64,000 nt of DNA from Dimorphilus gyrociliatus. Its lineage: Eukaryota > Annelida > Polychaeta > Dinophilidae. The position numbers and the translations under genes were made by a program. Within the stretch, counting starts at the first letter, position 1. Every line of letters begins with the position of its first letter. Location of the stretch: assembly GCA_904063045.1 (NCBI GenBank), contig CAJFCJ010000004.1, positions 2,039,713 to 2,103,712 on the forward strand, given 5' to 3'. Shown here piece after piece: positions 50,688 to 61,948 of this stretch. Under the pieces are notes generated by a model, which searched no databases, was not told the origin of the DNA, and was given only the letters and a program-made list of their open reading frames with translations.

Positions 50688-51254
50688 CTGAAAGTGAGTA
50701 GTGTAAAAATGTGAAATTTCGTCTTAAACATACTTTTAGAAAGAGAAATAAATAGATAAAGTAAAACACGATATTTTAAAAGTAACTTAAAGCCCGGACA
50801 CGCAATCTTTCAGAGTCTATGATATATTACAAATTGTACAACATGAAGGGGTCGAGTTTTTAATATTTTACCATTCTATAACTATTTATCTATCTTTAAT
50901 CTACCATTAATGACATCGACTTTCAATTGCGAAGAAAATCACGATAACACATTAGAGGTTAGAAGTGGTCGAAAAAGAATACAAAACAGAACAAGAGAGT
51001 TTAAGTGAATAAACGTGAAAAAAGGTAAAAGAATTCCATTCTTAATTAACATTTACAATTTAGTTCATTTAATAAATAATAGTAGACGGATGGTTAACAT
51101 GTTAAGAGAAAAAATCAGAAATTTTAAGAAGAGTTGATATTTTTTCATTAACAAATTTTATAGAATGAAATATGATTTATTCATCTTGTTAACAAATCTT
51201 ATTATCAAAAAAGGAGGGAGGAGCTTGATTTTCTTCATATTTTAATATATATTC

Positions 51255-52620
51255 TATCATTTTGGAAGATAATTAATAAAAGTAATGGAAACAAATATTA
51301 GTAAAGTTAAATTTTGGAAACGTAGAAATTTAAAGATAAAATTCATTTAAACATTTTTTTTAGTTTCCAGTAATTTTTATTGACAAATTTTTGAAAAATG
51401 GAGGAGGTAAAATTTCCGGCAGGATGGCTGTTTCTGAAAAAAGTTAGATGTTAATCAGATAGAAACCCATTTTTTAAAATTTTTATGACATTCCTGAGTA
51501 CTATCAGACCATTCTTCAGAACAAATTATTGCAAAACTTTGAAAATGGGTAAAATAAGCCTAGAAATGCGAGAGAAAATTGTGGAACTGGACAGAAGAGG
51601 GTTAAGCCAAGTAAAGATCTCCAAAGAGCTAAAAATTGCTCGCAGTGCTATTCAGTACAATCTAAAAAAGAAAGCAGAACATTTTACTATAGAGGACAGA
51701 TTCAGGTCTGGCCGCCCCAAAAAGATTTCAGAAGCAGACAAGAGAAATCTTATTATGATTCAAAAAAAGAATCCCTTTTATACAGCTAGACAAGCTTATA
51801 GCCAATGGGCCATAGCAGATAAGCTGAGTTTATCTTCTTATCAGAAGATATTATTCAATAATGGATTAAAAAGCTACATGGCAAAAGTAAAACCTTTAAC
51901 AAAATTGGGGAATCGAAAAAAGAGAATTTTTTTTGCAAAAAAAACCCTTAAAAAAAAGGAGGATCAGTTTGAGAGTTATATTTTCTCTGACGAAACAACA
52001 TTTGACCTGTTTCCGAAACAGAGAGTCAGAGTCAGATATAAATGGGAGGACAAGGACAAGACAAGAAACATCAGGAGCAGTTTTAAGACCCAAGACTGTA
52101 AGCTGATGATCTGGGGAGCCATCAAATATGATAAAGTATCTAAAAGACTGGCCAGCACAGAGTTCAGACTTGAATATAATAGAGAATCTCTGGGCAGTGC
52201 TCAAATGGAGAGTTTACAAGAGAATTCCAAAAAATCTGGAGGATTTGAAAGCTATCATAGAAGAGGAATTTTTTTTTATTTCTGATGACTATATAAAACA
52301 TTTATATAGCTCCATAAAAAAGAGATGCCGTCTTGTCATCCAAAATAAGGATATGCGATAAATTATTGACTTAGGTTGAAATTTTTACATTATTTGAAAT
52401 ACCTGCCAGAAATTTTACCTCAATTTTTGCAAAAATTTGTCAATAAAAATTAATGAAAAGTAAAAAAAATGTTTAAATGAATTTTATCTTTAAATTCAGT
52501 TGTATAAATGTCTTATCCTTCATTCTAAACAAAAAAAAATAATTAAGCAAGTCCTTTTAGGTAAATATTTCACTTTTTCCACTTTAAGGACAACCCTGTC
52601 CAAGATTTTTTATAGGGATT
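51255..52620. mobile_element. Tc1/mariner-type DNA transposon, internally deleted
   Basis: Long imperfect inverted repeats flank a broken transposase frame. Matching arms: 51327-51361 against 52462-52496 (about 34 bp nearly perfect), 51372-51393 against 52430-52451 (22 bp perfect), and 51404-51423 against 52402-52421 (one mismatch). Further out the right arm continues to about 52620 (a GGACAACCCTGTCC core at 52588-52601 and an end ...GGATTG|TA), whereas the left arm is strongly eroded; its end near 51255 is a guess. A TA lies at each proposed edge, as expected for Tc1 target duplication, though TA is common here. The spacing of about 1.36 kb is normal for the superfamily minus the internal deletion. 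Confidence 0.75.
51545..52361 (+). pseudogene. Tc1-type transposase with catalytic core deleted
   Basis: From the ATG at 51545 the frame shows the Tc1 paired-type helix-turn-helix (EMREKIVELDRRGLSQVKIS, then IARSAIQYNLKKK), the GRPKKI hook motif between the DNA-binding domains, and the first catalytic aspartate in FSDETTFDLFPKQR. Near 52110-52150 the text jumps from MIWGAIKYD straight to the late motif DWPAQSSDLNIIENLW, which lies in another frame (52128-52361). The 60-80 residues normally between them, including the second catalytic Asp (QDNAPxH region), are missing. The first frame runs on to a stop at 52283-52285. The product cannot be an active DDE transposase. The ends may still be usable in trans. 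Confidence 0.85.
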
Positions 52621-52820
52621 GTATATATATACTGTATGTGTAAAATATATATATAAACCTATAAATATGTACTGTACAATGTACACAAAGTGTAAGCTCT
52701 AATTACAGACGCTGATTTCTATTGAAAGATTATTTCGAAATATCAATTTTTAATAATTCCCAATGGTGACAAGAAATAAATATAGAAATTGTCCTCTATC
52801 ACCTTTAACATTTGCTCTTT

Positions 52821-52838
52821 AGCGCCACCTAGTAAAAG
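52821..52838 (-). promoter_or_regulatory. CTCF-like motif upstream of the GPCR-like gene
   Basis: The complement reads CTTTTACTAGGTGGCGCT, close to the core ACTAGGTGGCGC of the animal CTCF consensus. It lies 37 bp before the ATG at 52875. Judged by eye; one site alone is weak. Confidence 0.35.
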
Positions 52839-52874
52839 TTTTATCACTATATAGACTTTATTTCGAATAAGGCA

Positions 52875-53801
52875 ATGTCGGCGAACGAATCCTCAACCGT
52901 CTCTACATATTACGCTTTAGAAATTGACTACGTACCTATTGTTATCAACTCTATAATTTGTATATCTTCATTTTCTATCAACATTCTGCTACTTCATATG
53001 GTCATCAAAAAGTGTGAAAATAAGCCAATATCTTCTTTACTAATATCTTCAATTTGTATTACGCACATAATAATATCAGTTACTGTCGTTCCGACTGGTC
53101 TAATAGCCAGCTATTCTGTTGAATTTACGGTGCTGATTTGTAAAATTCATAAATTCTCTCAATCATGGTCAACTTTATCATCAATATATATTATCTTGTT
53201 GCTCTCTATTTATGCTACTTCTGTGAATTTTCATGGACGAGTTACTTTTTTTCTGTCATTTGTTTGCTTTTTTGCAGCTTCATACTCAATTTGGCAAGTT
53301 TTTTTATATAATCCGTCGACAGTTCATTATACCTACAAGATGAAAAATAGGACTAGTCTCATATGTTTCAGAAACGATGAATTAGAAAATATGCATATGG
53401 GTTTCATTGCTCCTGATGTGATTATATATTTCCTGATTCCATTTGCCACAGTTTTATTGAGGATTAGAAAACGTCAAACGGTGGAGAGGAAGAATCCTGA
53501 GTGGAATTTATCACTCTACTTGGCCATCTTATATTTTATCATTCACTTTCCAATGGAATTTTATTTAAGATATATTTTCATCACAAGAGAAGAAAACCAT
53601 TATTTAACCTTTTTTCCAATTTTACAAACTCTTGTTAATTGTAACGGACTAGGTAACGCTCTCGTTATTGTCCTTCAATTTAAGAAGGTTAGAAATTCGT
53701 TTTGTTGTAAACAAACCCAAGATTACGATAGTCATCAAATAACTATGGGAAGTTTACATGTATTTGTAAATGAAAATACTATTGGTGCTGAAGATGTCTA
53801 G
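52875..53801 (+). CDS. Divergent class A GPCR-like seven-helix protein
   Basis: An intronless frame of 308 residues from the ATG at 52875. N4 and N158 are glycosylation sites. Seven hydrophobic segments can be placed at about 19-43, 52-76, 92-114, 122-144, 175-197, 211-231 and 244-267. N36 in TM1 and a C89-C164 pair fit class A receptors, and prolines occur in TM5 (P189) and TM6 (P225). Activation motifs are missing: the usual TM2 Asp is not found (SSICITHIIIS), TM3 ends IYATSVNFHGR without D/ERY, and TM7 reads NCNGLGNALVIVLQF in place of NPxxY. It is either a rapidly evolved orphan receptor or a non-signalling relative. The open frame and codon use argue against a pseudogene. It starts about 250 bp after the Tc1 element; a TATA-like ACTATATAG lies about 25 bp upstream of the ATG. 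Confidence 0.65.
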   Translation: MSANESSTVSTYYALEIDYVPIVINSIICISSFSINILLLHMVIKKCENKPISSLLISSICITHIIISVTVVPTGLIASYSVEFTVLICKIHKFSQSWSTLSSIYIILLLSIYATSVNFHGRVTFFLSFVCFFAASYSIWQVFLYNPSTVHYTYKMKNRTSLICFRNDELENMHMGFIAPDVIIYFLIPFATVLLRIRKRQTVERKNPEWNLSLYLAILYFIIHFPMEFYLRYIFITREENHYLTFFPILQTLVNCNGLGNALVIVLQFKKVRNSFCCKQTQDYDSHQITMGSLHVFVNENTIGAEDV

Positions 53802-56800
53802 TATTAGTATTATTTTTACAATTAAACGTTATTTTTTAGCATTATTCCTATACATTTTAAATGTAATTTACGATAAATAAGAAAGAATACTAAGAACAAT
53901 ATTAAAACAAACAGGAAGAAGAGTTAATAAATCGTTTATTTATTTTTTTCTTTTTTTTTTATTGAATACAACTTTCATACAACCTTTTTTATTTTATTAA
54001 TAGTTCCTTTCTCTCTCTCTCCTTTCTATTTATTTGTTAAAACTCTTGAAAAATTAGTATATAGATAAATTGGAAGTAGTTTCTATATTCTCTACGTAGA
54101 CACCCATAGATATATATATATATTTGTTAATGAATGGGTAATAAGTGAATTAATTGCCCTTTTTAATATATTAAGAAGACAGCGTTGAATGGAAATAAAA
54201 GAAAAGAAAGAAAGGAAGGGCGAACATGCAAAAGAAAATATTAAAAGAACGAAAGAATGTCACATTTTTCTTTTATTTCTTTTTTATTATAGAAAAAAAA
54301 ATTTTCTTTTTTAATTCAAAATCAAAGAAAATTATTGTTTAAGGAATTCTGCACGTTTAAAACGAAAATTTCGAGAAAAATTTTATTATATTGCCATATA
54401 TATTTATTAGGTTGTGATTAATATTTGACAATGGATCAAGGTAAAGTATGAATAATGTAGAAAAAAAATTTATTTATCGTTTCTCTATTGTTTGATCTTA
54501 ATTTGCTTTTGTTGTTTTTTCCTTTATAGGTCATCTTTTTAGTACTACTATTAAAACATGAAAAAATGCTTAACTTACCTGTTATTCGTGTTTAGATAAA
54601 CACAAATTTTTATGCTAGTCGATTTATTTAATATTTATAACTCTTCATTTAGAGGAGAGATGAACAGAGAAATAGTTCATTAGTAACGACAATCGTTTAC
54701 TCTTTAAATGATGGAAAGAAGAAATTTAAGTTCAAACTATGTTGTCAAACTCTAGTTTGTTGATCGTGGTATGATGAACAAATCCTAGAATGTGGTGAAG
54801 AAGCGGATACCAAAGAAGTGCCCATAAATCTAAATATTAAGTAAATGGACGAAAAAATATAATTATACCTGGTAATATACAGAAAATAAGGGATACTAAA
54901 GGCTACATTAGTAGACGACTATTATCATGAATTAATAACAGATGTATTCTTCCGATTTAAAGAACCATCGAAGGCTTTATGTTTTCTTTTTTGACAGTCA
55001 CATTTTTTCAAAGAGAAACGCATTGAAGGCGAAAAGAAAGGAAAATTTTCTTATGTTAACTTTTTTCTCATTTACCTGATGGAAAATATATATGTGTAAA
55101 TAAAACTAGATAAACGATATTTTCTCTATTCAATTGTATCTATCTTACGAAATTCTCTTCTTGTTTATTTATAAAAATTCAAGATAGTCTTGTTACTAAT
55201 TACAAAAAATAACTTAATTATTTGACGGTCTATCAAAGGGCAGTATAAATTTCAATGATAAATTCATAATTTCTATCATTTATTTTCATAATATAATAAT
55301 TTTTAGGTCGAATTAAAAAATATAAACAATTTATCTCCGTAAATGTTAATTTATTCAATTATTAACTAAATTATTAGAGATAGGTAAACTCTGTTATTAA
55401 TAATACCTATCCTCTTCTGCTTATAGTTAGTGAGAAAAGTTTTCTCACGTTCGCATGAAAACGACAGAAGTAATTAAATACAGAATGATGTAAAGCTTCT
55501 TTTTGTATATTTTTTACGAATAATAAATCATTTAGAGAAATAGGATGAAAATTTTACAGCGCATCACTTGGTAATTTATTCCATTCCGTTGCTATTTCCT
55601 CTTGTTGCTATATCCTTTAATGAGTTAAAAAAAGAAACTAGTTGACAGGTATAAAAAGGACTTTAAATAAAGAAAATGAAAGGGAAAATGCTAGTTCATC
55701 TGTCAAGTTGAAACGATTATATCTAGCATACTTAGATCTAGATTTTATACAAATTTTAATGTTTATTCCGCGTTTATTTTCGTTTATTACATATGTATAT
55801 ACTGTACTTTAACGTTATTTTCTAGGACAAAATAATCTTCCGAGCAGAAGTCTATTATATTTTATTCCATAAACGACACTATACACGTTAAAAAACAATT
55901 TTTTTGTTTTTCTAATGTACTTAACACTAGCAAATCTTAATATGGCATTTTACCTTTTGAATATGTATTATATTTTCCGAAGCATATGAAGTTTATCATC
56001 AGAAGCATTTTTTATTTCGATTGAGTGTACTTCTTTTCATGTCTGTTAATCAGTTGATTCTTATGATAATTTTCAACTTTAAAGTCGGATGGAGAAAAAA
56101 TAATATAACCCGTCTATGAAATATTAGAAAGATAAAAGTTTAATAATAAAAACTGGGCACTGAAATATAAAACTTAATTGTCTCTTAATTACAGTCTGTT
56201 CTCTTCTTTCAATTTTATATCATTAAAAACATTAAAATATAAAAAGAAATATCAACAAGTATAATGTTTTTTTTTATTGTTATCTTTAATAAGTTGGTTT
56301 AATATACCTAGGAAGTCTTTATTCTATCATATGTTTAATATTAGTGATACGTTCACTGATATTTGCTGTTACTTTATTTAAGAAAGAGGGACAATTTTGT
56401 CTAGTGTCATGTAATTTGAAACTGGTAAAATACTATTGCCTCTGCCTGGTGAACATAAAACTTTCGATTTTTTAACAAGAAATAAACTTTAACATATAAA
56501 AAAACAATCGCGATTTACTGATACAAAAGACTGAATTAATATCCGTATATGTTTAAAAATATACAAAAGGTTAGCATCAATACTCGTTCTTGTCTTTATT
56601 TAAATAAGAAGTCATATTACTTTAAAGGGAAGAAATAAGTACAAGATTTTCACTTTCGAGCAAAGCAAATATTGTAGTTAATTGTTGAATAGAGGCAAGT
56701 ATTCTCCTCAGGTCTGTCCTCATTAGGTAACATATATTGAAGAATATGGTTTACACTGACCCTTCATAAAAGAAAGAGAGGTAATTTCCAAAGGGATATC

Positions 56801-58594
56801 CAAATAAATGTGGGGAGGAACGATAGATAAAAAAAGTTCATTAAAGTACACAAGTCATTATTAAACAGAGCTCTGTACCGAACTGAATGAATGACTCTAA
56901 ATTATAGCTTTAATAAAGAAAACGTTATTGGCAATTACTGGCTCTTTTTGCTAATGAATATGGTATGAAAAAAAAGACAAGATTTTGGAGAAATAGTTTC
57001 CGTGTCAATGAAGGTAAGAATATGTTGTAGATCATAGATAAAATTAGACAAAACTCCTTGATAAATAGTTTATCATCAGAGTAACCATGATTGCCCCTAA
57101 AAGTAACAAGATATAATATAAAACATTTCATTGTATCTATATAGATTATGACATATATTAGTTTATACAGCATACATTAATTTAGTATTTGTTAAAAACC
57201 AGCAATATAGTTGTGCATATTGGAAATATAGTGATATATGCAGTTTGGAATATTTACAAAAAGGATTTATATGCAGAGAATTAATTCTTTTTTCTTTTTA
57301 TCCTTGGTAAATTAAGTCTTTAATGAGTTCGCTTCAGGAACAAATGATTACGTTATGCGCATAAATGTTTTAGGTTAATTGTCTGTATATGTTAAACTTA
57401 GTCATTATTATCTCTTACTGATCTTTACTTAAGCAGACTGAGAACAATATATCAAATAGTAATTAAATTAGTAGTAAGCCTTCTTAACTTTTTGAGTAAG
57501 TAACTGTATTCTCTTGTATCTCTTTTTATCTGTCGTGATGGTTAATACATAATATTGTACAAGAATTAAAGGAGGGAGAGTGAAAGACTATTAGCCATCT
57601 TTTAAAGGTTTTAGGAGATGGAAAAGAGCAAAGGTAAGTAGAAAATCTGTATTTTCTTTTTATTTTACTTAAAATTACTTTAAAATAAGAAAATTTCTAC
57701 GTGTGTTATTAATATACAGATTGAAATTGTTACGACTTATACTATTAGTTGTCTATCTATACATTTCTCATTGTTTGCTTACTTGTCTTTCTCTCTCTCT
57801 CTCTCTCTCTCTCCGCTCACTCACTCACTCACTCACTCACTCACTCAATCACTCACTCATCCACCCACCCTCCCACTCACTCGCTCAGTCTCTAGTTACA
57901 CAAAATAAAGACAAGAAATTTAGAATGAAAAACCGATATATTAAATCAATTACTTTTAAATAATATATCTAAAAGAAACAAACTGTGTTTTATTCGAATA
58001 ATACGTATCTTATTCAACATATTTCTATGCTGACAGATCACAAGACGGTACAAGAATTACTTTACATTATTTGCTTACTTGTTCCTTTTTTCTACGATAT
58101 TCTCTGCTTCTTTTCTTTTACTTTGTCACTTTATCTCACAGATTAATACCTTCCTGTTATACTATTAATACCTTTGAATTCGTATTTGATTTAGAAAATA
58201 ATTAAAGGTATTTTTCTATATTTAATTTAATAATTATATAAATCGTATATCTATCTTCTTAAAAAAATAAAAAAAGCTAAATAACAATTATAATTGAGGA
58301 CAAACTTGTTTTCTTTATTTACATTCTCTACGTTTGTCTATTATTATGTTATTCTTAATTGTGTCATTGCATTTTATGAAGCTGTTTCGTGTATGTTTTG
58401 AAATGATAGTTAATAGAAAGACATAAAAATCAGCTTAATAGACAACAATAGAATAAATTTGATACATTTCCCATCTCTTGTTTACTACGAATCGCTATTC
58501 ACATAATCGTTTTACTACAAAATTACACTACAGATGGCAGTTAATAAAATAGAATTGATTCATAATATTGAGTTTGAAGAATTTTTCTTTTAAC
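53802..58594. other. AT-rich spacer
   Basis: No gene supported. At 54763-54840 a 26-codon plus frame (ILECGEEADTKEVPINLNIK) looks protein-like but is isolated. A CTCF-like ACTACAGATGGCAG lies at 58527-58540, close to the start of the next gene. Confidence 0.45.
57787..57895. repeat. (TC)n followed by (ACTC)n microsatellite
   Basis: About 12 TC units (57787-57812) run into a tetranucleotide array of TCAC/ACTC units (57814-57860) that degenerates through CCACCCACCC. It creates an artificial L/S/H-rich frame that is not a gene. Confidence 0.9.
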
Positions 58595-59827
58595 ATGTCA
58601 AAAATAGCCCAAATTCACGAATATTATCCTTTAACGCTAATAGACTTCTTAATGAATTATAAACAATTAAGCATAATTATAAGTTTATAATAGTAGGTAA
58701 TTTCATGTTGCTGGTAAATTTTCTTCAGATTGCGGCCGAAATTTTCCTATTAGTAGAAATGAAAAACCTAATTTTTATAGGTATTATTACAAATTTTATG
58801 ATTGAATATCACGTCTTAACGAGTTGAGGGAAAATCATGAAATTTTCCTTGAAAAGGGTAAATATCTTTTTAAATTTATAAATGAATGTACTTCTTTTAT
58901 GTAAAACTTTATTGTCTCTTTTAGCTCGTCATTTATTTATACTGAATGAGAAAATGTATTACAGTTCAAAGTTCAAGTTTACATATTACTGATATCGATG
59001 ATTTTGAAAAAGTAAATTTGAAAAATGTTAATAGCTCTATATTTAAAATGGATACAAAACATCAAATTATAACTATATCTAATAATAAATGTTTGGATTT
59101 GATCGGTCATCTTCCTTATTCTCCTCCATTACCAAAATTACAAACACATTACATATGTGAAGAAAAATCTTTGTATCGTACAACTGACCAATTGTGGAGA
59201 CCTGAAAGTTTACCATCTCATCGATTCAGTCTCATTTTTTTCCTAATTTACTACAGAGTAATCTGTTTGTATTAAATACTTACTTTATAAATACTTCTCT
59301 TTAATCGCATACAACTCTAACTTATGTAATGTTTTAACTGCGACGAATGATATAAAACTCTCTTATCAAAGTATTCCTGAACTAGATGAATTTTGGTCTC
59401 TCAGGTCCGTTTGCTTAGGTCAATCATTACAAATTGGTACCTTTTTTATTGCTTTATCACTTCCATTTTAATTTGTTTAACAGTGAACAATAATAACAGG
59501 CATTTTTTGGATCCTTTACATAGTAAAATTTTACAACAAGCTTTCATTCATTAACTTTTTTTCAGAATATATTCTAGCTGAGAGCAGTGCTATTACTAAT
59601 AAAGATAAATTAGTTGATGGTAGTTCATCAACTTGCCTGAATATACTTAATGAAGAAACGGTCACGGTTTTTTCTATACGTCTTGGTTATAATCTAATTT
59701 CCAATTAGACTCAGAATGGAATAGCGAAATGAACCGGTCAGAGAAAATATTCATTTCAACAGAAGTTAAAGAAGACAGTTCATATCATGAATTAAAATTA
59801 TGTACACAGATTAATAAAGTTTATTGA
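58595..59827 (+). CDS. Unidentified multi-exon gene with one in-frame TGA (possible pseudogene)
   Basis: Proposed exons: 58595-58682, 58729-58857, 58965-59268, 59372-59436, 59484-59522, 59566-59685 and 59709-59827. Every junction has GT-AG and agreeing phase; introns are 46, 107, 103, 47, 43 and 23 bp. The protein starts MSKIAQIHEYYPLTLIDFL. Later landmarks are RLNELRENHEIFLEK, CLDLIGHLPYSPPLPKLQTH, PELDEFWSLRSVCLGQSL and NNNRHFLDPLHK, all with clear coding composition. The break is a TGA at 58803-58805 inside exon 2, between KFYD and ISRLNEL. The 3'-end of exon 3 (hydrophobic, ending at 59268) and the 23-bp last intron are the least certain parts; without that intron the frame ends at 59708. 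No family recognised. Confidence 0.5.
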
Positions 59828-61132
59828 GTTCTATCTGTTCTTGGATTTGTTCATATGTAATAGAACAAATGTTAATTGGAGTATGCATGACTGTTATATT
59901 ACACATTTGGCCTGAGCCAAGCGACAATTTACAATTATGTGAATTAATTTTGAAATAAGGAAAGATAACAGATAAACAATGATGAAATATAATCTGAGCA
60001 TCTGAAATAGTACTATTACTTGATCGATCTTTAAACTCTTTTTCCCTTATGAATAGCTATTGAACAAGATATAGTTACTAGTCATTTAATAGTAAATAGA
60101 TTTAAACATTAATTGTTAATATAGTTAGAATGAGGTGATATAAGGGTATTCTTTTATATTTACAAGTTATTGAATTATTAATCAAGTGTAATTAGTATTG
60201 TCCAGATAAGTAATGAACTTTGAAAGCGTATTTAAATAAACCTTAGATACATATTTACAATTAGCATTTTCATTATCTTATTTCTTTTTATTACAAAGAA
60301 AGGAGTCTACTGTCTTTCTTTTGCCATTTTGAATAGAAGAATAGAAGAGACTTTAAATAATCTTGAAATATAATCTACTAGCACAAAGTGCCACATTTTG
60401 ATCTATAAGTTCTTTAAACAAAACTGCCCTCTACTCTATTAAGTTATATATAAGGTATTGAACTAGTTAACAATCATAAATGGAGTTTGTAAGAGCTTTG
60501 GTACTAATTTTCATTTTATTATTTAGCATACAGATACATTCTTTAAAATTTTAAATAGATTAAGCACACTAATCTTTCTCTCTGTCTAAATTTTCTCAAA
60601 TTAACATCCATTAGTTAATAAAAAAGAATGAGCCTAAATCCATATTCTCTATAGATATAAAAGAATTGCTTAAATTTTACTAAGCTTTTAAGGTAATAGT
60701 ACAAATATTTTATTATAGATTTAAATGATATTGAAAAGAAAAACTATAACTAATTGATACAATCAAACTTTTTCTTTCTCTTTTTACCGTCATGTAACAT
60801 TAAGTTGATAAGAAAGAAGTATTTTAATGAGGAAATCTTCTTTAGACAGCTATTGATTTTTCAAATATTATATATTGACTATTATATAGAATCAATAGTT
60901 TCTTTTACTTCTTAATTATATTCTAAACGTTATTAATTAAAATAATAACTAACAAACCTATGATAATTAGTTAATTATTAATATTTGTTATAATTTTAAA
61001 GTTATTACAATAAATGTTGATTATACATATTACATTTACTTAGGAATTTGATTTCGGTTAGTTAAAGCAGTCTGTATAAAATGATTTTATACTAGAAAAT
61101 AAATACTAAAGCTAGGAATATAAATCCCTAAT
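59828..61132. other. AT-rich spacer between convergent genes
   Basis: Nothing beyond AT-rich low-complexity sequence is visible. It separates the 3' ends of the gene at 58.6-59.8 kb and the Ly6-type gene. Confidence 0.5.
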
Positions 61133-61948
61133 TCACATAGAAAGTTTACTGAGTTCATTCAAAAAATGAATTACAAAGAATAACGAAATCAAACACAGCC
61201 GTGGATAACAAACAGCCAAAGAGGAATTTGTCTCTTTGCCAAAAGCATATTCTTCACGTGAGCAATTATGGAATTTTGTTTTTAGACCGTAGTCATAAAT
61301 CTTGCATAAGTCCTTACAACAACAGTTAAAAAATATTTCTGAGTAACCGTATGGTCCTGGACCTTTTGTTCTTGATTGTCGGCATAAATGAGAATGCTTA
61401 CAACCCATCTTATAAGTAATAATTGCTGGCCTTGGATCATTGTGAAATGATTTTGTTTCAGATCTTTCCGAAAAACAATAATGATTCGTACGGCAAATTT
61501 TGGTATTTAAATAGCAATCTTCTGCAATGAAAAAATCATTTGTTTTAAAATTTAATCAAGGAAGAGAGAAAGAGTAGGATACTATATTTCTATAAGTAAT
61601 CACATAGAATGATGAACTTTTCAGATTCGATGAAAATATATAGAAAGTGGACTTTTGATCAAGATAAAACAGATTAAGTACTATGGTAATTTTGTCAATT
61701 GATAATTAATTATCGTATTATATAATAATGATCTAAAAGTCTTGACTCTTCAGTATTATTTCTTGTTTAAGGAAATAAGTTAAAAGAACAGGAAGGAAGA
61801 TAATATTTTAACTATTAAGTTTAATAAAAGTACTTTATATACATATCGACTTACTTATATTCTCGGCATGGTGACAACTATAACACTCCAAAGTGTCGAC
61901 ATTTCGAGTAAGAAAGAGAGGGAACAAAATCGAAGTGATCAGCTTCAT
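61133..61948 (-). CDS. Ly6/uPAR-type (three-finger) surface protein, two exons
   Basis: Exons on the complement are 61948-61855 and 61521-61133 (483 bp, 160 residues). The intron of 333 bp uses GTAAGT and TTCATTGCAG, with phase 1 on both sides. A short signal peptide (MKLITSILFPLFL) is followed by LECYSCHHAE, the usual opening of three-finger domains (C22, C25). Further cysteines are spaced as C-x6-C-x5-C, then GCKHSHLC and finally NCCCKDLCK, matching the family's CC-x-x-DxCN end except for K in place of N. A hydrophobic tail (VCYPRLCLISLFFVIHFL) at the C terminus suits GPI-anchor attachment or a membrane anchor. Such proteins sit on the cell surface and bind receptors, channels or ligands; the partner is unknown. 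The loop between the finger cysteines is long for the family. Confidence 0.8.

Noticed and set aside
51896-52204. Complement frames over the Tc1 transposase
   Set aside because: Shadows of the transposase frame, which has recognisable domains on the plus strand.
57703-57963. 86-codon plus frame
   Set aside because: Its middle is the (TC)n/(ACTC)n microsatellite read as L, S and H; the rest is low-complexity.
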